The notes beneath the pieces are model-generated. The model had not been told where the DNA came from and ran no database searches. It worked only from the letters and a program-made list of their open reading frames with translations. The position numbers were made by a program, and so were the translations under genes. From NCBI GenBank assembly GCA_009387755.1, contig GG697235.1, forward strand, positions 1-14,741: a stretch of 14,741 nt of DNA, read 5' to 3'. The stretch is from Candidatus Micrarchaeum acidiphilum ARMAN-2 (GTDB lineage: Archaea > Micrarchaeota > Micrarchaeia > Micrarchaeales > Micrarchaeaceae). Below are positions 1-8,109 of this stretch, one piece after another; position 1 is the first letter of the stretch; the number at the start of each line of letters is the position of its first letter.

Positions 1-2
1 CA

Positions 3-3000
3 TTCATAATGGAGGGCTATGAAACTTATTATGGTGTTCCTACTACATCTAACCGTAATGAGCAATATGGTTTTGTTATAGATTCCAGCACATCAACAAG
101 CCAGAATACAGGCGGATTTCCAGCAGGAACAAATTATATGGTAAGAATAACTAATAATGGTGGAACATCTCCTCAATTAAATACTGGATCAACTTCATTA
201 GCATCTGGCACGCTTAATTATACAACGCAATATACAGCAATAGATAGTTTTATACAATCCACAACTGGCTTAACTGCTACATTTGATGGAACGTCCTCAT
301 CAGCTTCAACAACAGCCCTCTCATCAGGTTATATCGGATTTTATCTATATAGTGCGAGTACTGGCACAACAATAGTTAATATTCAATGGATACGCACCCG
401 TGCCTACCCGCCCAACGGCGTAATGCCAAGCGTCAGCTTCGGTGCTGTGCAAGCCACGCCCACCGCCGTGCCCTCTGGCATTATTGCATACACAGAGCTC
501 AACCTCAGCGCCTCTTGGAACGTGGTGCACGGTGCATACGTCCAACAGATGGTCAACCTCACAGAGAGCAGCACGATTTACGGCTCATACCTTGCTTACA
601 GCTCCAGCACAGCCAACTTTGAATACTTCTACGGCAACGGCACTGTGATACCTGCGTGGATAGAAAGCAACAGCTCTGGCAAGCTCATAACATGGCTCAA
701 AATCAAGAACACGACGGCAACAAACAATATTTATCTCGGCTTCGCCAGCAAAACCACTAATCTGCTCTCCTCCTCAGGCACATCAGGCATCGGCGAAGCC
801 CCTGAACTCAGCACTACTTACGGCGAATATGATGACGGTGCGAGCGTATTCACCCAATATGGAGGCAAAAGCTGGAGTTCATTTACTTTTGTCGGTGGAA
901 CTTGGACGGCTTCCAACGGTTATTTACAAGAGACCGCAACAGGTGGTACATACGTCGGCGGCCCTACCGCTTTAATAGAAAGCACGCAATACCCAAATAA
1001 TGGAAACTATGTTTTAGGGATGGCATTTAACTATACTGCAGAAGCAGATGCAAGGGTAGGCATAATAGCAGTAGCTACACCGGAAACAACTCCAGATACT
1101 TTCGGATATAGGTTCATCGGACAACGATTTCTGTCATTTCTTAACGATGATGTCGCTTGGGTAGTTAATAACGTTTATCAAGGTGCAGTTTCTACGGCTT
1201 ACACTATGGTAATAACAGATGCAGGAGGAACATGGAGTGGCAATTTATATAGCGGTTATGGGACTGAGACATCTACGCCAGTTACATCTCTAGCTTCTAC
1301 TGCATATACTACTGCAAACAAAGAAGGTGCAACATCGGGTTATGTTGGGATTTCTGCGGCTTATACTTACGGCAACGGCACCACCGTAGCAAATCCGATA
1401 AACGTCATGTGGTTTTATATGCGTGCCTACCCGCCCAACGGCGTAATGCCAAGCGTCAGCTTCGGGGCTGTGCATTATTCTATTAGTAGTAGCTTGAGCA
1501 TCTCCCCCAACCCAGCCACATACGGGCAGAGCATAACCCTCACAGCCACATGCTTGCCATCAACCGACTCCTGCGCCATAGACTACCCCAGCTTGGGCAC
1601 TGCAATAGCCACTGGCACAGGAACGGCTACTTATACCTACAATGCCTTCACCCTGGGAGCAGGCACATACGGCAGCTTCTACGCCAACGACATTACAGCA
1701 GGCACAAACAGCACACCGCAGACTCTTACAGTAAACAAGAACAGCACGTATGCATTCACGCTGACAGGCATAAGCACAGGCAACCAGCAATACACAGGCA
1801 CAAACCAGACAGCAAAAGCAACAATAATAACACACAACAACCAGCTCACAGGAATGCTTTATTTGAACAAGGCATTGGTAGGCACTGCAACAACGCCCTC
1901 TTTATCATACAATTCACCTTTTGATATAGGAACATGGGATTTGACTTTCAACACCACAGGCAACGCAAATTACACAGCCAAGAGCCTAAGTGCTAACTAC
2001 ATCAATTACGTTGCAGTTTCATTGGAAAACACCACAAAAACAAGCAGTATAACGCCAAGCAATTTAACAATCTCAAGCTATTACCCTATCAAGCTCTACA
2101 CATCAAGCCCCACTAATGCAATCACATACAGCCTCACTCAGACATTAGGCTCTACTACCACAGCACTGCAGACCAACGCTTTGAACATAAGCTATATACC
2201 GCCAGCCAACCAAATTACAGGCAACTACATTTACAACATCAAGGAGATGCAGGGGGCAAACAAGCTTCTTATGAAAGCTACAATTCAACCTATCAACATG
2301 ACATCCATATCTTCCGCAATCAACTACAGCACCTTGCTTCAATACCTTCCAATCCTGGCCCATACACCCGCATGGACAGCCAAGCCGCAGAGCTGGTATA
2401 TATCCAGCACCCCCGCTTCTTTCACAGACCAAGCTAATACCACCGCAGGGGCAGTATTCCAGACCAATGCAAGCGGCACAATGATACCGCAGATACATCT
2501 GGTATATCCATTCACGAGCTTCGTGCTCAACTACAGCAACAACCCGGCGGTGCAGGGCAGCGTAAGCATAAATCCCTTCACGTTTACTTTAGCCAACAGC
2601 ATCGCGGCAAATTACAGGAGCATAGCCAATTTCTCGGTATTCTCGCAATACACATTCAACGGCATACCAGCCTCCAATTTAAGTGTCAGAGCATTAGGGC
2701 TCATAAACGGCTATCATTTCAACATATCTTCCTCGAATACCTCAACCCTGAACGGCAAATATTATCTGGCAGTGCCAACAAGCAACTACTTAAATCCGAA
2801 CATTACATATACCATGACAGCAGTAGGCACGAAGGCTAACTACTTCTCCATGACGAACAACTTCTGCCCTACCACAGCCAGTGCAGGCGCAATCCCAAGC
2901 TACCCGATAGGGCTCGTAGATGCCAATGGCACCAGATATTCAATATATGCCTACTCAACTACTGGCGGCAGCTCAGCAGGAAACAAATTACAGGTAATTG

Positions 3001-3740
3001 AGCAGCAGGGCTCAGGCTCGCAGACAGTGCAGGAATTAACCATCCCTGCCTCATTGCCTTTTGCATTGCCATTAGAGCAGAGCGGCATAGAGTATGCGTT
3101 CAATGTATACAGCAGCAATTGTAAAACACTTAATTACAAGGGAGCGCTGAGTGTACCAACTAACCCTCTCTACATCCAGCTCGCGGGCTCTGGGCAGATT
3201 ACTTTTTATAATAAAACCTTAGTGAACGGGGTATGCAAGCTCATTAATACCACAGCTAATACAGTGATGGTCCAGTGCAGTGCTGGAGACCCAAATAGCT
3301 ACGTCTATAAATATAACCTGCAAATAGAGAACACCACAATACTCGGCAGCCAGTCGCTGGCAGCCAATTATACCTATAACGGGAGCTCCTTCACCAGCAC
3401 ATTTTCATTGCCGAAGAATGCCACATACTATTATTATCTCTATGCCTATGCATACAAGAATGCAGACCCAAAATTGCTGGTAAATTCAAACCTGCTGACA
3501 TTAAGCAAGATTACGCTCACCGCGCCGATTTTGGGTTTCATAGCGGCAATACTGTTGTTCATACTGGCAGCCGTCGGGGTTGCCTCAGGCGTACCGCTAG
3601 TTTTATCAGGGCTGTTCGATTTAGGGCTTGTTGCGATTGTCGTATTTCAGCTGGTAAATATACCTGGCATAGTAATATACGCTGCTATAATGGTCGAAAT
3701 TGCCCTAATCTACTGGGGCAAAAAAGAGAAGGCGTGGTAA
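3..3740 (+). CDS. Giant cell-surface/spike-like glycoprotein with DUF2341 and lectin-like modules, C-terminal membrane anchor (5' end outside window)
   Basis: The frame is open to the left edge, and the first ATG (position 9) lies inside a domain, so the true start is upstream; at least 1243 residues are present. Residues 1-140 look like the end of a concanavalin/LamG-like jelly-roll closing with RAYPPNGVMPSVSFGAV. A DUF2341-like module (about 165-280) and a second jelly-roll (about 285-480) follow, closing with the same string at residue 472, a 341-residue period. Residues 490-670 resemble Ig-like beta domains and the rest is Ser/Thr/Asn-rich. I count about 33 N-x-S/T sequons. The end (about 1170-1237) has three hydrophobic helices and a short Lys-rich tail, so the body should be outside the cell and the C-terminus in the membrane. 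An adhesin or viral spike role is inference. The two jelly-roll segments use visibly more A/T-rich codons than the rest. The next gene starts 1 base after the stop. Confidence 0.8.
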   Translation, partial: FIMEGYETYYGVPTTSNRNEQYGFVIDSSTSTSQNTGGFPAGTNYMVRITNNGGTSPQLNTGSTSLASGTLNYTTQYTAIDSFIQSTTGLTATFDGTSSSASTTALSSGYIGFYLYSASTGTTIVNIQWIRTRAYPPNGVMPSVSFGAVQATPTAVPSGIIAYTELNLSASWNVVHGAYVQQMVNLTESSTIYGSYLAYSSSTANFEYFYGNGTVIPAWIESNSSGKLITWLKIKNTTATNNIYLGFASKTTNLLSSSGTSGIGEAPELSTTYGEYDDGASVFTQYGGKSWSSFTFVGGTWTASNGYLQETATGGTYVGGPTALIESTQYPNNGNYVLGMAFNYTAEADARVGIIAVATPETTPDTFGYRFIGQRFLSFLNDDVAWVVNNVYQGAVSTAYTMVITDAGGTWSGNLYSGYGTETSTPVTSLASTAYTTANKEGATSGYVGISAAYTYGNGTTVANPINVMWFYMRAYPPNGVMPSVSFGAVHYSISSSLSISPNPATYGQSITLTATCLPSTDSCAIDYPSLGTAIATGTGTATYTYNAFTLGAGTYGSFYANDITAGTNSTPQTLTVNKNSTYAFTLTGISTGNQQYTGTNQTAKATIITHNNQLTGMLYLNKALVGTATTPSLSYNSPFDIGTWDLTFNTTGNANYTAKSLSANYINYVAVSLENTTKTSSITPSNLTISSYYPIKLYTSSPTNAITYSLTQTLGSTTTALQTNALNISYIPPANQITGNYIYNIKEMQGANKLLMKATIQPINMTSISSAINYSTLLQYLPILAHTPAWTAKPQSWYISSTPASFTDQANTTAGAVFQTNASGTMIPQIHLVYPFTSFVLNYSNNPAVQGSVSINPFTFTLANSIAANYRSIANFSVFSQYTFNGIPASNLSVRALGLINGYHFNISSSNTSTLNGKYYLAVPTSNYLNPNITYTMTAVGTKANYFSMTNNFCPTTASAGAIPSYPIGLVDANGTRYSIYAYSTTGGSSAGNKLQVIEQQGSGSQTVQELTIPASLPFALPLEQSGIEYAFNVYSSNCKTLNYKGALSVPTNPLYIQLAGSGQITFYNKTLVNGVCKLINTTANTVMVQCSAGDPNSYVYKYNLQIENTTILGSQSLAANYTYNGSSFTSTFSLPKNATYYYYLYAYAYKNADPKLLVNSNLLTLSKITLTAPILGFIAAILLFILAAVGVASGVPLVLSGLFDLGLVAIVVFQLVNIPGIVIYAAIMVEIALIYWGKKEKAW
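399..451 (+). repeat. 53-base direct repeat, copy 1, within the surface protein gene
   Basis: This stretch matches 1422-1474 at 52 of 53 positions; the one difference is T versus G in the GGTGCTG/GGGGCTG segment. It encodes the conserved end of the lectin-like module (RAYPPNGVMPSVSFGAV). The sequence just before it is A/T-rich and diverged between the two copies, so near-identity starts abruptly at the module edge. Confidence 0.9.
1422..1474 (+). repeat. 53-base direct repeat, copy 2, within the surface protein gene
   Basis: Partner of 399-451, exactly 1023 bases (341 codons) downstream and in the same frame. The two copies would be good substrates for homologous recombination, either deleting or duplicating one DUF2341 plus lectin-like unit without breaking the reading frame. 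Confidence 0.9.
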
Positions 3741-3741
3741 A

Positions 3742-4254
3742 ATGGGAATAAGCCTGAATACGATAATAACGAGCGCCTTGATAATGGCGGTATTCTTCCC
3801 AGTAATAGGCCTAATCGGCGCAACGCTCCCAAATAGCAGTATGTCAGGGCAGTTCAATGCCACTAGTATTGAGATAATCCACGATTTCAACGCAACTTAC
3901 GGCGGTATCGTAAATGTATCAGCTGGCTCTAGTTGCAATGCTAATGTCTCCACCGCAAAGAACACAACATGCAACGGCGCGCTGTTTGGCAATGTTGCGG
4001 AGTTCAGTGCCTTTGCATTTATTGTGCCGAACTACGGCAGCATTATAATGGGGTTGTTTCAGTTGCCATACCTAGACTACCTGAGTATCAATTTATTGGC
4101 ATCATCAATAACAACTACATTGCCTGGAGTTCCAGGTTTTTTGCTAGTGTTATTCATCAGCCTTTTAATGCTATATATGTCGCTTGTATTGATATTGCAA
4201 GGAATATTCATGGTAATGAAATATAATGGCCTCGCGGCCAGCACAGGGGACTAA
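3742..4254 (+). CDS. Small two-helix membrane protein with sequon-rich ectodomain
   Basis: No family recognised; 170 residues. A hydrophobic helix at about 7-29 is followed by a polar loop (30-83) with six N-x-S/T sequons and two cysteines (C65, C77) that could form a disulfide. A moderately hydrophobic stretch (84-125) and a strong membrane helix (about 131-158) come next, then a short tail. The loop is probably outside the cell, as in the large protein just upstream. The start codon lies 1 base after the upstream stop, so the two are probably translated together. It may be a partner subunit of the spike-like protein (inference from position, topology and shared sequon density). Confidence 0.75.
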   Translation: MGISLNTIITSALIMAVFFPVIGLIGATLPNSSMSGQFNATSIEIIHDFNATYGGIVNVSAGSSCNANVSTAKNTTCNGALFGNVAEFSAFAFIVPNYGSIIMGLFQLPYLDYLSINLLASSITTTLPGVPGFLLVLFISLLMLYMSLVLILQGIFMVMKYNGLAASTGD

Positions 4255-4255
4255 A

Positions 4256-4609
4256 ATGTCATTTATTATAACTCATTTACCGCCCAACGCAACGCAGGTA
4301 TGGAACACTACCATCACAAACAGCTCCAATACTTATGGCACACTAAGTTCATTAATAGGGATGCTCACAACAAACTTTCCGTGGTTTTTCCCTTTGATAA
4401 CCATGATCCTAATGCTGCTAGCCGACTACGCCTTCGTTATGACCTCGAAGCAGACGAAACTATCTTACACGCTGCTAATCTTATTCATCTATACCATGAT
4501 CATGTATGTTGAAATTGGGGGTGCAATAGTGGCCAATTCTGGAATGTTCTTTCTATTTGCATCTCTGTTCGCTTTAGGAGTATTAGTCATAAATCTATTC
4601 AGTGGATGA
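4256..4609 (+). CDS. Small multi-pass membrane protein with glycosylatable N-terminus
   Basis: No family recognised; 117 residues. The ATG at 4256 was chosen because it lies 1 base after the upstream stop and behind a GGGGA stretch; an earlier in-frame ATG (4226) would lie inside the upstream gene. The first 35 residues are polar with three N-x-S/T sequons. Hydrophobic segments follow at about 43-63, 70-93 and 95-115, giving three helices with the N-terminus probably outside. It is the third member of a surface-protein trio with the two upstream genes. Its stop overlaps the start of the recombinase gene (ATGA), which ties the trio to an integration module. Confidence 0.75.
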   Translation: MSFIITHLPPNATQVWNTTITNSSNTYGTLSSLIGMLTTNFPWFFPLITMILMLLADYAFVMTSKQTKLSYTLLILFIYTMIMYVEIGGAIVANSGMFFLFASLFALGVLVINLFSG

Positions 4610-5457
4610 GCATGCACCAATATAAAACAGCATGGTTCCTTAGAGATATGAACAATATCTCGCAACAGATATATGAAGCAATATCTAAAGCAAGCGCTGA
4701 AAGCAGCTATTCGAAAAACAAGGAACTCTGGTTGCAATATGCGGCATACATCTTTCTTAGTGGCCGCAGGCGTATGGAACCAATGCTGCTCAATCCAACG
4801 GTCTCTCTTATTGAAACTAGGCCTAGGATATATAACATTACTACCGTGAATGAAAAGCATTTCATCGTCAAACATAGAAAAAAGAAGGCGGCTGAAACTG
4901 CGAAACACCCCCAAGAAGGGATTGATCCTGCATATGCAAAAATCTTGGCTTTGTTGGAAAAACGCTCTAAGAAGAAACAGCCAGTGGTTCCAGGCACCGA
5001 GCGCCAGATTATACAAGCACCCTTCATGGTAATGGATAAATATGAGAATGCACTCTTTCAGTTCATAATGAAAGGGAGGAAGCTCGCCACCTTGGACTTC
5101 ACGCCACTGCTAGTTGGAAGGACTGCAAAAAACATCTCGTTGGGGATGTCAACAGCAGAGTTGAGGCAGGTGGGCTCATATGTCAGCAGGGATTTCACTG
5201 GAAGGCTCAAAATGAATATCACTGATGGAGTAAAGCGTTTGGATAATGCATCGGTCCCACTGCACCTGCTCCGTCACATACGAGCATACGACTTATTAAT
5301 CAATAAAGACTACCCTCCAACGATAATACAGCGCCTCCTGGGGTGGAATGACATCAAGATGGTGTATTACTATGCAGACATAGTGAATGCGTTCAATGCA
5401 AAGGAGCAGATAAGCATGTACAAGCGCATGGCTGCCTCGCCTATGCATGGTTATTGA
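4606..5457 (+). CDS. Tyrosine recombinase/integrase
   Basis: A 283-residue protein with the catalytic signature of tyrosine recombinases: a box I-like stretch with Arg (FLSGRRRMEP, about 50-59), a Lys/Arg-rich beta-hairpin region (VKHRKKK, 88-94), H-x-x-R (H220, R223), G-W at 246-247 where most members have G-H, and a tyrosine cluster (Y254-256) supplying the nucleophile. It should cut and rejoin DNA at attachment sites. Only about 45 residues precede box I, too few for a full core-binding domain, while about 125 residues separate the Lys region from H-x-x-R, longer than usual. The DNA-contacting part may therefore be rearranged. It starts inside the stop of the upstream membrane gene (ATGA). 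I found no tRNA fragment beside it to mark an att site. Confidence 0.82.
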   Translation: MSMHQYKTAWFLRDMNNISQQIYEAISKASAESSYSKNKELWLQYAAYIFLSGRRRMEPMLLNPTVSLIETRPRIYNITTVNEKHFIVKHRKKKAAETAKHPQEGIDPAYAKILALLEKRSKKKQPVVPGTERQIIQAPFMVMDKYENALFQFIMKGRKLATLDFTPLLVGRTAKNISLGMSTAELRQVGSYVSRDFTGRLKMNITDGVKRLDNASVPLHLLRHIRAYDLLINKDYPPTIIQRLLGWNDIKMVYYYADIVNAFNAKEQISMYKRMAASPMHGY

Positions 5458-5480
5458 AACCCCAAGAAGAGTGATGTAAG

Positions 5481-5570
5481 ATGGTAAAATTATCTGAATT
5501 AAAAATTAGAAAAATACATGTAAACTACCCACCGCTAAAGCAAGTGTCCTTCCTTGTCGAGATTAGGTGA
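5481..5570 (+). CDS. Short ORF (29 codons), possible gene remnant
   Basis: ATG at 5481 opens 29 codons (beginning MVKLSELKIRK) that end in TGA at 5568-5570. The composition is protein-like, with basic and hydrophobic residues alternating, but no family is recognisable. It starts 23 bases after the recombinase stop and overlaps the last 8 bases of the opposing STT3-like gene. It could be a small real gene, the front of a gene cut by integration or rearrangement, or chance. Confidence 0.25.
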   Translation: MVKLSELKIRKIHVNYPPLKQVSFLVEIR

Positions 5571-7125
5571 AGTTATACAACGTGAAGTTATTCTTTTGCC
5601 ATATCTTTGTCAAACAACCTGCCTTTTGCGTATAAATGAGCGAACTCTTGGAGACATTCTGATACGTCGAGTAGTTCGCAAGCTGCGCAGCGAGCAGAAC
5701 GAACTTCGGACGCGGCGTGAGCGCGGCAAGCGCTCGGCAGGCGTTTTGTGGCTGCATCTCAAGAATCAAGGAGGTATTCGCGTACGCTAGTTGCTGAATA
5801 GTATCGGAATAGGTGCGTACATGACCATAAGCTTCCAGCACATCCCCATAGCCGAAGAACGTGAACACCGAAGCCCCAGGGTAGGTCGAATTGAGGAATG
5901 CAGCAGACTCATAGAGCCCCACTGGGTTGTAGATGTGATAATAGGTCGCCGTGCCCTGTGAATCAGACATCATAGTGAATAGGAGCATTATTACGACAGC
6001 ACCCAAGACAAGAAACTCTATGGTTGGCTTGGTCTGAAAGTATTTTGACAGCATAACGAGCCCCAAGCTGAACAGCACAGCAAGCTCAGGTGCCACGATC
6101 GCAATGAGCCTGAAATACACGATAACCAAAGGAAGCTGCACTATCACGGCGGTGAACAAGGCCACAAGGAGGAACTCGTTCTTCTTGGCTGTATTATATA
6201 TGGTCCTTGGACTGATAAGGATAAGCAGTGCTATGAAGGAAAACAGCAGAGCCACACCCACAAGACCTACAGAAGAGGTCTGGTCAAGACACACCGCCTC
6301 TGCAAGGTGCAGTGAGTTGGAAGTGCACACGGAGCCCAAGAATGGAAACATCACGGGTCCAAGTGTAGCAGGCATGAACGCCAGCACTATGAGCCCCAAG
6401 GTTGCGACCAATGTCCCTATCATCGTAATCCTAAACGGTATTGTCTTATATACAGCATATCCTACGCATACACACACTATAGATATAGGCACTACGATGC
6501 CACCAGACCACATATATACGCTGAATGCAGCCAAGCCAACAACACCCACTGCATAATAAGCCTTATGTCTCCACAAGCTGGCCCTCATCATAAAGTCCAG
6601 TAAGAGTATGGCTGCCAGTCCAGCCACGGCTATGAAAAGCGTACCACGCCATTCTATAATGTAATTATAAGGCAGTAGAAGTGGTGACAGAAGTATTATT
6701 GCATAAATAAAATAGCGTTCAAAGTGGTTCAAAAGGATGCTATGTGTAATGCGCCGAGCGATCACCAATAAGAGTACATACAACAGAATGAGGAACACGG
6801 CATATATCAAGTGCATTGAAACTATGGCACTCATGCCACCCAGCACAGATAAGAAGTATGGAAGTTGATATAGCCCCGGGTGCTCGAAGAAGCCACTCTC
6901 TGGATGGATCAGGTATGGGTTCGAGACATTAAGGGTATGTTGCTGAAGTGCCAGATGAACAAATAACAGATACTCGTAATTATCTGGCTCATAGAACGGA
7001 AGCGGATGTGCAGCATTCAAAAGATAGATATTCGATATAATTATGGCAGCAACTGCAATCACAAACAGTACAAATGAAATATATGCATACAGCTTTCTAG
7101 AAGGTGAATTCAGGAATGAGAACAT
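5563..7125 (-). CDS. STT3/AglB-like multi-pass membrane protein (putative oligosaccharyltransferase-like GT-C)
   Basis: A 520-residue protein with roughly a dozen hydrophobic segments. Features resembling STT3/AglB, which transfers lipid-linked glycans to Asn in N-x-S/T: an acidic motif after the first helix (YEPDNYEYLL, E46-P-D48), a G-F-F-E-H-P-G-L-Y-Q stretch (78-87) where the family has its first loop histidine and the start of helix 2, and near the C-terminus FFGYGD (423-428) followed by RTYSDTIQQ, which lines up by position with the WWDYG and following Asp-Asn segment. The WWDYG motif is degenerate (FFGYG) and the soluble C-terminal domain is short (about 100 residues), so this is a divergent or minimal member, or another GT-C transferase. 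It is the only long minus-strand gene and has its own promoter. Confidence 0.55.
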   Translation of the reverse strand: MFSFLNSPSRKLYAYISFVLFVIAVAAIIISNIYLLNAAHPLPFYEPDNYEYLLFVHLALQQHTLNVSNPYLIHPESGFFEHPGLYQLPYFLSVLGGMSAIVSMHLIYAVFLILLYVLLLVIARRITHSILLNHFERYFIYAIILLSPLLLPYNYIIEWRGTLFIAVAGLAAILLLDFMMRASLWRHKAYYAVGVVGLAAFSVYMWSGGIVVPISIVCVCVGYAVYKTIPFRITMIGTLVATLGLIVLAFMPATLGPVMFPFLGSVCTSNSLHLAEAVCLDQTSSVGLVGVALLFSFIALLILISPRTIYNTAKKNEFLLVALFTAVIVQLPLVIVYFRLIAIVAPELAVLFSLGLVMLSKYFQTKPTIEFLVLGAVVIMLLFTMMSDSQGTATYYHIYNPVGLYESAAFLNSTYPGASVFTFFGYGDVLEAYGHVRTYSDTIQQLAYANTSLILEMQPQNACRALAALTPRPKFVLLAAQLANYSTYQNVSKSSLIYTQKAGCLTKIWQKNNFTLYNFT

Positions 7126-7153
7126 AATATCATGAAAATATATTCAAAGCATA

Positions 7154-7164
7154 CATATTTAAAA
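7154..7164 (-). promoter_or_regulatory. TATA box for the STT3-like gene
   Basis: Read on the minus strand this is TTTTAAATATG, about 30 bases ahead of the start codon at 7125. The spacing predicts a transcript with a very short leader. The call rests on similarity to archaeal TATA elements only. Confidence 0.45.
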
Positions 7165-7241
7165 TAGTTTGAAACAACTCTGTTAATTATTCTAAATACA
7201 AAATATAGAACACTCCTGTCTAAAGTGTGTAAGGGTGGAAG

Positions 7242-7306
7242 AAAAGTATTTAAATCCTCGGCATCTAATAAAATAGAAAACTTTAAATCTTTAAATTTAT
7301 GGGGGT
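7242..7306 (+). promoter_or_regulatory. Tandem TATA boxes and Shine-Dalgarno for the eleven-gene operon
   Basis: Two TATA-like elements, GTATTTAAATCC (about 7246-7257) and CTTTAAATC (7281-7289), precede the start at 7317. The first would start transcription near 7280 and keep a GGGGGT ribosome-binding sequence (7301-7306) in the message. The second would give a nearly leaderless transcript. The 191-base gap 7126-7316 thus holds divergent promoters and no gene. Confidence 0.5.
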
Positions 7307-7316
7307 ATGAGAATCT

Positions 7317-8105
7317 ATGAATGAAAATAATGAACCAATTTCTTCGCGGGCACCTCAACAAGGAAATATCAACACTAATCTAAATCTTTCAGATACAACT
7401 AAAGCAGGATTAATTCAGGTAATTTTCAACGCCGATCCAGCACTCAAAGAATGGCTCGCGCAAAAACTTTTCGATGCACATGTCGAACAAGGTGGGGATA
7501 GTCGTACGATAGTAGTCGCAAACGCTACAGAATACAAATGCCCAATATGTAAAAGAATATATCGAAAGAATATATCTCCTGCTTATGCTTTTTGCAAGGG
7601 TACCGAAGAACAAAAACACGAGCTCGTGCTGACGATACCGCTGGATTGGGAACCACTCTTAACTTCGCAAGGTTTTCAGTACGTAGCAGCTACAATAGAC
7701 GGAATCAGCAATAAAAATATTTCCACTGCAAATTTTAATCTGCCCGAGAACAAAAATAAAAACATATCTAAAGACTACCCTCTGATAGCTCTCGGCTACT
7801 CAATTTCCACAAGCATTGTTTTTCAGCTTGTCAACGACTATGAACATATGTTTAACCCTAAGATTATCGCAAACTTCTCAATTGCGAACAAATTTACAAG
7901 TGAATTCATTGAGCAACTTATCGAAGAACTCACGTATAATATATATGCTACTCTCTCGAAAGGCGTGCGCATGCGTGCAGTAGAGGAAATGGCCGAGAAT
8001 AAGCTTGAGCAGACTATTCGTAATGAATCCAACCAGCCCAACCGCCAGAGCGGCAGTATCGGAATAACAGATAGCATCTCTAAAGCATTCGGAATGCAGA
8101 GGTAA
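7317..8105 (+). CDS. Hypothetical protein with possible zinc site, first gene of operon
   Basis: No family recognised; 262 residues. After a flexible Asn/Gln-rich start (1-25) comes a helical segment (28-56), then C75-x2-C78, C93 and H101, which could bind one zinc ion. A mixed region follows, then long amphipathic helices (about 195-250) and a Gln/Asn/Ser-rich tail. There is no signal peptide or membrane helix, so it should be cytoplasmic. The ATG at 7317 has a GGGGGT ribosome-binding sequence 10 bases ahead. The next gene follows after 4 bases. As the leading gene beside the promoters, it could be a structural or regulatory protein of the element; neither is shown. Confidence 0.7.
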   Translation: MNENNEPISSRAPQQGNINTNLNLSDTTKAGLIQVIFNADPALKEWLAQKLFDAHVEQGGDSRTIVVANATEYKCPICKRIYRKNISPAYAFCKGTEEQKHELVLTIPLDWEPLLTSQGFQYVAATIDGISNKNISTANFNLPENKNKNISKDYPLIALGYSISTSIVFQLVNDYEHMFNPKIIANFSIANKFTSEFIEQLIEELTYNIYATLSKGVRMRAVEEMAENKLEQTIRNESNQPNRQSGSIGITDSISKAFGMQR

Positions 8106-8109
8106 GAAT

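Noticed and set aside
4489-5016. 175-codon open frame on the minus strand
   Set aside because: It lies over the integrase gene, whose catalytic motifs are clear, and its translation is Phe/Cys-rich with no domain or upstream signals.
6104-6556. 150-codon open frame on the plus strand
   Set aside because: It is antisense to the STT3-like gene, whose membrane helices are continuous; the plus-strand protein has no structure or start signals.
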